In this document: piece after piece, positions 1 to 5,876 of the stretch
Position numbering within the stretch: position 1 is the stretch's first letter
Layout: the number at the start of each line of letters is the position of its first letter
NCBI GenBank assembly: GCA_023136985.1
Contig: JAGLQD010000262.1
Coordinates: 1-7,566 of the forward strand
Origin: Candidatus Sabulitectum sp.
GTDB taxonomy: Bacteria; Fermentibacterota; Fermentibacteria; Fermentibacterales; JCC-6
Direction: 5' to 3'
Length of the DNA stretch: 7,566 nt
Notes under the pieces: generated by a model
Seen by the model: only the letters and a program-made list of their open reading frames with translations
Databases searched by the model: none
What the model was told of the DNA's origin: nothing
Translations under genes and position numbers: made by a program

Positions 1-1629
1 GGTACGGCCGTGCTCAACCTTTTCAGCAAGCGCATAAACCGATCCGGCAATTAGAAGAATGGTGAGTATCACTGGAATCCATGGCTTGTGGTGTAGAACA
101 GCAACTCCTCTTGCCAGAGCCCTGTCCCACTTTCTCTGACGATACCAGTTGCCCTTTTTCCAGTGCCCGGCTATGGAGGGCACAAATGTAAGACATACCG
201 CATAAGAAGCCAGCAGAGTAGCAGCAACGGTGAAGGCAAAGGGCTTGTAATAAATCTTAAGAACTCCCTCGCTGGCAAGCAGGGGAACCAGTGCAACAAG
301 GGTGGTAAGAATACCGCCAAGAACCGGCATGGCCACCTCCCTGGCACCCAGTGCTGCGGCTTCCAGAGGAGCCATTCCCTGTCTGCGCCGGTAGGCGATA
401 GCCTCCATTACCACAACAGCACCGTCAACAAGAAGGCCGAAAGCAATTGCAAGAGCGCTCAGGGTGAGTGCATTAATGCTGTAGCCTGCAAGAAACACAG
501 CTGTAACTGCAAGGGCACTGCTGAACAAAATGGAGCTGAGGATCAAAGGGGTGGTCAAGGGGCTGGGGTTGAGAAGAAGAAGAATGAGCATGATCAACCC
601 GAGAGAAACCAGACCTCTCCAGGAAAGAGCATTCAGGTCATCAGTAATGGCTTCAGTCCCGTCCTCAATCAGATCCAGCTCTATACCCTCAGGAAGATCC
701 ATCCGAATTCTTTCAACTTCATCTTTTACCACAGCAGCAACCCTTACTGCGTTGCTGCCAGCGGTACGGTCAAGCTCCAGGGTGATCTGATCAAGACCGT
801 TGTACCTGAAGATCAACCCTGAATTCTCTGAATAGCTCTGGTAGATGCCGTGGGAAACATCATCAAGGGTAACGAAATCTGTACCGATCTGCTTCACAAT
901 CAGCTGTTCCATCTCCCAGAGAGATCCAGGCACAGTTGAAACTCTTAGAACAGCTTGAAGAGCAGTAACATCAGTAGCAACTCCCACATTGCGGTCTACA
1001 ATCCCATTTTGAATTGAAGAAACAACCTGCACCAGTGTAAGGTCAAGCGACCTGAGAGCCTCCATATCCAGATCGATCAGAATCTCTTCAGACCCCAGCC
1101 CTTCAACTATTACAGAGCTTACGCCATCTATCCGTTCCAGTCCGGGAGCTACAATATCTTCTGCAAGATTCTTCAGTATGGATTTTTCCGCACCGGTGAT
1201 GGCGTAGATAAGAAAGCCCTCGCTCTCCATTTCCCTGGGTACTACCTGTGTAATTGTACTGGCGGATACATTAGTCGGCATTTCATCCCGGATCATGGAT
1301 ATGCGCTCGGTAAGCTCCATGGACGCCACATCCATGTCTGTATCCTGTGCAAACAAAACAGTCACCACGCTACGACCGGAGCCGGAAGACGAAGAAACAT
1401 CCATAACTCCACGGATCTGTCTGGCCACCTCTTCTACAGGTCGAGTGACCTGCTCGCATACAGCTTCCGGGTCTGCGCCGTACCATCCGGTGACTACATT
1501 TAACTCAGGCAGGATAGCACTGGGAGATCCCTCTATTGGAATTCTGTTAAAGCTTACAACAGCAAGCCCAAGAAGAGCAAGGTAAATTATCGCAGTTCCC
1601 CGAGGACGCTTAAGAATTCCTGCTATCAC
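1..1629 (-). CDS. RND efflux permease C, N-terminal 543 residues (3' end outside window), paralogue of B
   Basis: Open frame from GTG at 1629 to the left edge with no stop. It encodes the N-terminal half of an RND permease: TM1 (about 11-30), first porter loop, TM2-TM6 (about 335-485), a basic cytoplasmic loop (HWKKGNWYRQRKWDRAL) and TM7. It aligns with permease B from residue 1 to 543 with no gap; a residue-by-residue count gives 63 differences (about 88% identity). The frame upstream is closed by TGA at 1659-1657 and has no other start codon, and GTG-ATA-GCA-GGA lines up with B's GTG-ATC-GCA-GG, so the start is firm. No Shine-Dalgarno lies at a proper distance from this GTG. Instead the GTG overlaps the TGA of a 6-codon micro-ORF. 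TM4 again has LLVDGAVVVMEA (Asp402-Gly403). By comparison with B, about 473 residues should lie to the left. It may serve as an alternative subunit to B or form a separate pump. Confidence 0.94.
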   Translation of the reverse strand, partial: MIAGILKRPRGTAIIYLALLGLAVVSFNRIPIEGSPSAILPELNVVTGWYGADPEAVCEQVTRPVEEVARQIRGVMDVSSSSGSGRSVVTVLFAQDTDMDVASMELTERISMIRDEMPTNVSASTITQVVPREMESEGFLIYAITGAEKSILKNLAEDIVAPGLERIDGVSSVIVEGLGSEEILIDLDMEALRSLDLTLVQVVSSIQNGIVDRNVGVATDVTALQAVLRVSTVPGSLWEMEQLIVKQIGTDFVTLDDVSHGIYQSYSENSGLIFRYNGLDQITLELDRTAGSNAVRVAAVVKDEVERIRMDLPEGIELDLIEDGTEAITDDLNALSWRGLVSLGLIMLILLLLNPSPLTTPLILSSILFSSALAVTAVFLAGYSINALTLSALAIAFGLLVDGAVVVMEAIAYRRRQGMAPLEAAALGAREVAMPVLGGILTTLVALVPLLASEGVLKIYYKPFAFTVAATLLASYAVCLTFVPSIAGHWKKGNWYRQRKWDRALARGVAVLHHKPWIPVILTILLIAGSVYALAEKVEHGRT

Positions 1630-1646
1630 AGCGAAGCGTTGCCCAT
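1626..1646 (-). CDS. Micro-ORF 2 (MGNASL), stop overlaps permease C start
   Basis: ATG at 1646 opens a six-codon frame whose TGA (1628-1626) overlaps the GTG start of permease C as GTGA. It has its own Shine-Dalgarno-like TTGAGG at 1660-1655, with 8 nt between GAGG and the ATG, whereas the GTG of C has none at usable distance. The simplest reading is a tiny leader that brings ribosomes to the C start by termination-reinitiation, matching the GTGA overlap between permeases A and B. No conservation test was possible. Confidence 0.45.
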   Translation of the reverse strand: MGNASL

Positions 1647-1696
1647 TAAATGAGCCTCAATGAAATGTATCGACAAAACATGGTGATTCTTCTCAT
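1646..1696 (-). CDS. Micro-ORF 1 (16 codons) upstream of permease C
   Basis: ATG at 1696 opens a 16-codon frame, MRRITMFCRYISLRLI, ending in TAA. That TAA shares its last base with the ATG of micro-ORF 2 (TAATG). A second in-frame ATG at 1681 has a weak purine-rich stretch (GAGAAG) before it and may be the real start. It has no recognisable product family and is more likely a leader for translation control than a functional peptide. Open frames this short arise readily by chance; support comes only from the junction with the next micro-ORF. Confidence 0.3.
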   Translation of the reverse strand: MRRITMFCRYISLRLI

Positions 1697-1702
1697 GTTT
1701 CT

Positions 1703-1731
1703 AATATGTATTGTAATTCATTCCCGGGCAA
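1703..1731 (-). promoter_or_regulatory. Weak sigma70-like promoter candidate for permease C
   Basis: On the minus strand TTGCCC (1731-1726, 4 of 6 to consensus) and CATATT (1708-1703, 4 of 6) are separated by 17 nt. The surrounding region is AT-rich and lies just after the hairpin and before the micro-ORFs. A better -10-like hexamer, TACAAT (1715-1710), has no -35 at correct spacing. Matches of this quality occur by chance, so this is only a candidate for independent transcription of C. Confidence 0.22.
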
Positions 1732-1759
1732 ATCAGGATATGTTGTCCAGATACACAGA

Positions 1760-1780
1760 AGCCCCGGTACAACCGGGGCT
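1760..1780 (-). terminator. GC-rich hairpin after the adaptor gene, possible weak terminator
   Basis: A perfect 9-bp inverted repeat (AGCCCCGGT / ACCGGGGCT, 3-nt loop) lies 24 nt after the adaptor stop. On the transcribed strand the stem is followed by TCTGTGTAT, which is T-rich but not a true T run. It could be a weak or leaky intrinsic terminator, or a processing/stability hairpin that lowers expression of permease C relative to the genes before it. The hairpin is plain in the sequence; its function is inferred. Confidence 0.55.
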
Positions 1781-1804
1781 CTGCACTGACAGATCTGGAG
1801 TGTG

Positions 1805-2848
1805 TTAATTAACCACAGCCACAGGCGCATCATGGGCAAGGGAGTAGTGACCGCTTGTAATAACGGATTCTCCCTCTGCAAGATTATCAGTAATAGCCAC
1901 AAAACCCCGGCCGGAAGGACCAAGAGTTACGTAAACCCAGTCCGCATGTCCATCAAGTACCCTGAAGACCATGGGTCTGTCGTCACGGATAAGAACAGCC
2001 TGCTCGGGAATGATCAGAGAGCCCTGGTGCTCTGCAATAACGATCTCTGCTCTGGCAGTGGCACCGGGGCGAAGATTGGGCACATGAGGCACATCCACAA
2101 CAACAGTACCGGATCTGAATCCAGGATCAACAACAGGTGAAACAGATCTGACCTCACCCACAAGAACAGTGTCGTTCAGCGAAGGGATTATTACAAAAGC
2201 TTTCAAGCCCGGAGCGCACTGGGCAAGCTGTCTTTCGTCCAGATCCACCTCTACCTGAAGGCTCCAGGGGTCAACAAGAGTGCCAAGAGGCGAACCGGGG
2301 TAAACAGTCATGCCCTCCTGTGCGGTAACATCCGAGATAACGCCGTTGAACCCGGCTGCAACAGCGGAGTTGCCATACTGGGTCCTTGCACTTGAAAGAC
2401 TGGCAGATGCAGACTCAAGGCCTGTTGTCTGACGAAGCATGCTTCTGACCCCGTTTGTTATCTCTCCTCTGTAGTTGTCTATCTCGAACTGATAGAGAGC
2501 CTCTGCATTTCTGTATTCGCTGTTGGCGGCAGAGAGGTTCGAAGCGTGCTGCCCGCTGGCGACTCTGAAGATCACAGCGCCCTCAGAGAACTCTTCGCCT
2601 GCATAATCCGGAGCCTGTACAACCTCTCCCTGAATCTGAGCGGTAAGACTCTGAGTTCTTCTGCTGGAAACTCTTCCGGTGGAGGTTATCACCTCAAACA
2701 GAACATCAACACGCACCACTGATGCAGTAACGGGAAGAGGTGAGGGTTCAAGAGTTTCTCTCTCCAGTTCTTCTTCCTCTGCACATCCGGAAAAAAGAAT
2801 TAAACTGACGGCAAATAGAAAAAGACTAATTCTCCGTAACATGAACAT
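1805..2848 (-). CDS. RND periplasmic adaptor (membrane fusion protein), lipoprotein
   Basis: 347-residue adaptor linking RND permease to outer-membrane channel, acting in the periplasm. It starts with a lipoprotein signal: Arg5-Arg6, a hydrophobic stretch 7-19 and FSGC, giving lipidated Cys22 followed by an acidic linker. Lipoyl half-motifs lie at about 68-97 (QIQGEVVQAPDYAGEEF) and 164-193 (GFNGVISDVTAQEGMTVYPG). Between them is a short helical hairpin, about 101-163. A beta-barrel region (about 195-271) and a membrane-proximal domain (about 272-347, with IIPEQAVLI) follow. This order is standard for HlyD/AcrA-type adaptors, and the length is slightly short. The start at 2848 is favoured over the second ATG at 2842 because GGAGGAGG sits 7 nt upstream of it. 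The gene overlaps the end of permease B by 23 nt and ends in TAA 24 nt before a hairpin. It comes third in the operon, whereas adaptors usually come first. Residue +2 after Cys is Ala; by the E. coli sorting rule this would not retain it in the inner membrane, but that rule is not universal. Confidence 0.95.
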   Translation of the reverse strand: MFMLRRISLFLFAVSLILFSGCAEEEELERETLEPSPLPVTASVVRVDVLFEVITSTGRVSSRRTQSLTAQIQGEVVQAPDYAGEEFSEGAVIFRVASGQHASNLSAANSEYRNAEALYQFEIDNYRGEITNGVRSMLRQTTGLESASASLSSARTQYGNSAVAAGFNGVISDVTAQEGMTVYPGSPLGTLVDPWSLQVEVDLDERQLAQCAPGLKAFVIIPSLNDTVLVGEVRSVSPVVDPGFRSGTVVVDVPHVPNLRPGATARAEIVIAEHQGSLIIPEQAVLIRDDRPMVFRVLDGHADWVYVTLGPSGRGFVAITDNLAEGESVITSGHYSLAHDAPVAVVN

Positions 2849-5800
2849 GTTTTTTCCTCCTCCGGGATGTGATCTGAATAAGGGCGGGCAGTGTTATGAG
2901 CACAAGTGGTGTAGAGATAACCATACCGCATACAACGGTGAACGCAAGAGTTCCCCAGAGATCCTGGTTCGAGATAGGCCACAGAACCAGTGGAAGAAGC
3001 CCAAGTACCGTTGTTGCCGTGGTCTGCAGGATCGGCCTGAGCCTCTCTCCCACAACCTCATCAACAGCTTTGCGCAGATCCATACCTGCCCTTTTCTTCT
3101 TTTCGAAACTATCTATCAAAAGAATTGAATTATTCACTGCAATTCCAACAAGGAACACACTTCCAACATAGGCCTCAGGGCTGAAGATCCGGTCAAACGC
3201 CCAAAAACCTGCTGCGACCCCTACAAGGGCCATGGGAATAACCGCAAGCACATAAAGAGGCGCGGTAAAGCTTTCAAAAACTATTGCCGTAACAGCAAAT
3301 ACCGCTAGAATGGCCAGGGTTACAAGAAGATTCATGTCTATGCCCTCTTCTTTAGCAAGCCAGTCCGGAAGAAATGTTGTGTCTTCATACACCCGGTACC
3401 CTGAAGGCAGCTCAAGGCTTGTAAGCAGGGAGTTACGGAAACGGGCAGCCATTCGCTCAGCACCCATGAAAGAGTAGGCCACTGTTCGCACATACTCTCC
3501 GTCTTCCCTTACAACCGATCCCTGAACACCAACGGTATCGATACTGATAATATCACGCATGCGCATAAAACCGTCGCGGGTGGCAATTCTGCTGTCCAGG
3601 ATCTCGCTGAGTTCCGGGTCTTTCTGCCCCTCAATGCGGAAAGTAAGATCTGTGGTTTCGTCAGCGATTCTAACCTGTGCCCCGTACCCGCCTGCCATGT
3701 TGTACCTCAGGGCCATAACAAGCTGGTATGGGTTTATACCCAGATCTGCAAGCTCAATTCTGTCGAAGACTATGGCAAGCTGATCACGGTTGGGAGTTCT
3801 GCCGTTCCAGTTGATGTCCACTTCTTCAACCCTGGGATGCCTTTCAAGAAGAGATTGAAGATTCACGGCTATGCCTTTCAACCCCTGATAGTCAAAACCT
3901 CGAAGCTCAACAGTCTGCATCATTCCCGCACTGGCTGTGCTACGCCAGTAACCCTCCGGGCTGATGCCGCCAACATATATTCTTCTTATACCGCCAATTG
4001 TGGTAGCAAGAGCTATCGCTTCAGCCTCGTACCGCAAAGCAGTACCATCCCACAATGCGTCCTGCTCGAACTGGCAGAAAACAACACCGCTCTCTCCGTA
4101 AATGGTGGTTCTTGTTGACAGAACACCATCACGCCTGGCTACGATCTCCTCAAAACGGGATGCAACCTCATCAGAGATATCCTGAGGGGTTCCCGGGGGG
4201 AAAGCATAGCTGATATAGAGATAATCCCTGTCTCCGCCGAAATTCCATGTCTGACCATGCTCAACTTTGGAAGCAAGAACATAAACCGCACCGGCGATGA
4301 GAAGTATCGTGACTATTACAGGGATCCAGGGTTTGTGGTGAAGAATTGAAACGCCCTTTGCAAGGGCCCTGTCCCATTTCCTCTGGCGATACCAGTTACC
4401 CTTTTTCCAGTGACCGGCTATGGATGGTACGAATGTAAGACAGACTGCATATGATGCCAAAAGAGTAGCTGCTACGGTAAATGCAAAAGGTCTGTAGTAG
4501 ATACGAAGAACGCCCTCACTGGCAAGCAGTGGGACCAGTGCCACAAGTGTTGTGAGTATTCCGCCAAGAACAGGCATGGCTACTTCTCTGGCTCCCAGTG
4601 CAGCAGCCTCAAGCGGAGACATTCCCTGCCTGCGCCTGTAGGCTATTGCCTCCATGACCACTACAGCCCCATCGACTAGAAGACCAAAAGCAATGGCCAG
4701 GGCACTCAGTGTAAGCACATTGATACTGTAGCCCACCAGAAATACCGCAGTAACTGCAAGGGCACTGCTGAAAACTATAGAACTTAGAATAAGTGGGGTG
4801 GTTAACGGGCTGGGATTCAGCAGAAGCAGAACAAGCATTATCAAACCCAGTGAAACAAGTGCACGCCACGACAGCGCGCTCAGGTCATCTGTTATGCTCT
4901 CTGTTCCATCCTCGATCAGATCCAGCTCGATACCATCAGGAAGGTCCTCTAAAATTCTTTCGACCTCGTCTCTGGTAACAGAAGCAACCCGTACGGCATT
5001 GCTGCCAGCGGCGCGGTCAAGCTCCATGGTTATCTGATCAAGACCGTTATATCTGAATATTACCCCTGAATTCTCTGAATAGCTCTGATAGATACCGTGT
5101 GAAATATCATCAAGGGTAACAAAGTCGCTGCCTGTTCTTCTTACAACAAGCTGTTCCATCTCCCATAAGGACATGGGAACACTGGAAACTCTTAGAACTG
5201 TTTCCAGACCGGTAACATCGGTGACTACCCCTACATTCCTGTCTACTATTCCATTCTGAATTGAAGAAACAACTTGTGCCAGCGTAAGATCAAGAGAACT
5301 GAGGGCTTCCATATCAATATCAATCAGGATCTCTTCAGAACCAAGTCCCTCCACAATAACCGAACTCACACCGTCGATCCGCTCCAGGCGGGGCACAACA
5401 ACATCTTCCGCAAGGTTCTTGAGAATGGATTTCTCAGCACCGGTGATTGCGTAGATAAGAAACCCTTCACTTTCCATTTCTCTGGGTATGGACTGGGTTA
5501 TGGTGCTGGCGGAAACATTGCCTGGAAGGTCATCCCTTATCATGGATATCCGCTCTGTAAGCTCCATGGATGCAACATCCATATCGGTGCCCTGGGCAAA
5601 TGATACAGTTACCACACTTCGACTGGCGCTGGAGGCGGAGGAAACATCCCTCACCCCTCGAAGTTGTCTGGCAACTTCCTCTATGGGTCTTGTTACCTGT
5701 TCACATACAGCTTCCGGGTCTGCGCCGTACCATCCTGTAACAACATTCAATTCAGGAAGAGTAGTACTGGGAGAGCCCTCAATGGGAATTCTGAAGAAGC

Positions 5801-5876
5801 TTACAACAGCAAGCCCGAGAAGAGCTGCATAGATTATTGCAGTTCCCCGGGGTCGCTTGAGAATACCTGCGATCAC
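2826..5876 (-). CDS. RND efflux permease B, complete
   Basis: Complete 1016-residue RND permease, a normal length for the family, acting in the inner membrane as a proton/drug antiporter. The GTG start at 5876 overlaps the stop of permease A (GTGA), and MIAGILKRPRGTAI is a typical RND start just before TM1 (about 11-30). The first periplasmic porter loop has FAQGTDMD, the counterpart of the usual F.WGTDMD. TM2-TM6 lie at about 335-485. TM4 carries GLLVDGAVVVMEA with Asp402, matching the first proton-relay Asp of AcrB, but Gly403 replaces the second. TM7 is about 518-535, and TM8-TM12 run from 848 to about 999. The C-terminal half has FESFTAPLYVLAVIPMALVG, GIAVNNSILLID in TM10 (no AcrB-type Lys) and RLRPILQTTATTVLGLLPL. 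It ends in a basic tail (RRRKKHVHV) whose codons contain the adaptor's ribosome site. Residues 1-543 are about 88% identical to permease C. Coupling to A suggests a heteromeric pump like MdtBC; this is inference. Confidence 0.96.
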   Translation of the reverse strand: MIAGILKRPRGTAIIYAALLGLAVVSFFRIPIEGSPSTTLPELNVVTGWYGADPEAVCEQVTRPIEEVARQLRGVRDVSSASSASRSVVTVSFAQGTDMDVASMELTERISMIRDDLPGNVSASTITQSIPREMESEGFLIYAITGAEKSILKNLAEDVVVPRLERIDGVSSVIVEGLGSEEILIDIDMEALSSLDLTLAQVVSSIQNGIVDRNVGVVTDVTGLETVLRVSSVPMSLWEMEQLVVRRTGSDFVTLDDISHGIYQSYSENSGVIFRYNGLDQITMELDRAAGSNAVRVASVTRDEVERILEDLPDGIELDLIEDGTESITDDLSALSWRALVSLGLIMLVLLLLNPSPLTTPLILSSIVFSSALAVTAVFLVGYSINVLTLSALAIAFGLLVDGAVVVMEAIAYRRRQGMSPLEAAALGAREVAMPVLGGILTTLVALVPLLASEGVLRIYYRPFAFTVAATLLASYAVCLTFVPSIAGHWKKGNWYRQRKWDRALAKGVSILHHKPWIPVIVTILLIAGAVYVLASKVEHGQTWNFGGDRDYLYISYAFPPGTPQDISDEVASRFEEIVARRDGVLSTRTTIYGESGVVFCQFEQDALWDGTALRYEAEAIALATTIGGIRRIYVGGISPEGYWRSTASAGMMQTVELRGFDYQGLKGIAVNLQSLLERHPRVEEVDINWNGRTPNRDQLAIVFDRIELADLGINPYQLVMALRYNMAGGYGAQVRIADETTDLTFRIEGQKDPELSEILDSRIATRDGFMRMRDIISIDTVGVQGSVVREDGEYVRTVAYSFMGAERMAARFRNSLLTSLELPSGYRVYEDTTFLPDWLAKEEGIDMNLLVTLAILAVFAVTAIVFESFTAPLYVLAVIPMALVGVAAGFWAFDRIFSPEAYVGSVFLVGIAVNNSILLIDSFEKKKRAGMDLRKAVDEVVGERLRPILQTTATTVLGLLPLVLWPISNQDLWGTLAFTVVCGMVISTPLVLITLPALIQITSRRRKKHVHVTEN
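2856..2863 (-). promoter_or_regulatory. Ribosome binding site of the adaptor, inside permease B
   Basis: The minus strand reads GGAGGAGG, then seven bases (AAAAAAC), then the ATG at 2848. It is the strongest Shine-Dalgarno I see in the window, and it decides the start over the second ATG six bases downstream. The same bases encode the Arg-Arg-rich C-terminal tail of permease B, so adaptor translation may be raised by ribosomes finishing B but need not depend on them. Confidence 0.85.
4248..5876 (-). repeat. Diverged direct repeat of 1-1629 (B/C gene duplication)
   Basis: This segment and 1-1629 are same-orientation copies of equal length (offset exactly 4247 nt) with no net indel at protein level. 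Some stretches stay close at the DNA level: 121-180 differs from 4368-4427 at about six bases, all silent. Others have drifted: in residues 424-443 the protein is identical but 13 of 20 codons differ. The repeat probably continues left of the window. It is a coding duplication with no visible terminal repeats or transposase. Confidence 0.9.

Larger units (their letters stand above)
1630..1804. other. Intergenic region between adaptor and permease C
   Basis: This 175-nt stretch is the only gap in an otherwise overlapping gene chain. On the transcribed strand it holds, in order, the GC-rich hairpin, an AT-rich segment with a weak promoter candidate, and two chained micro-ORFs. I see no tRNA, no clear operator palindrome apart from the hairpin, and no insertion-sequence remnant. 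Confidence 0.8.

Noticed and set aside
163..822. Plus-strand open frame of 219 codons
   Set aside because: It lies wholly antisense to permease C, whose frame is supported by 88% identity to B. Its translation is low-complexity (Lys/Asn/Gly/Ser-rich) and matches no family I know.
1693..1923. Minus-strand 76-codon frame across the end of the adaptor gene
   Set aside because: It is out of frame with the adaptor, crosses the hairpin and has no ribosome site or recognisable domain; it is a shadow.
2679..3128. Plus-strand open frame across the adaptor/permease B junction
   Set aside because: It is antisense to two well-supported genes, with a Ser/Thr/Arg-rich translation and no recognisable motif.
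4798..5037. Similar plus-strand frames at 530-790 and 4798-5037 that look like a repeated gene
   Set aside because: They resemble each other only because they are shadows of the duplicated permease sequence on the other strand.
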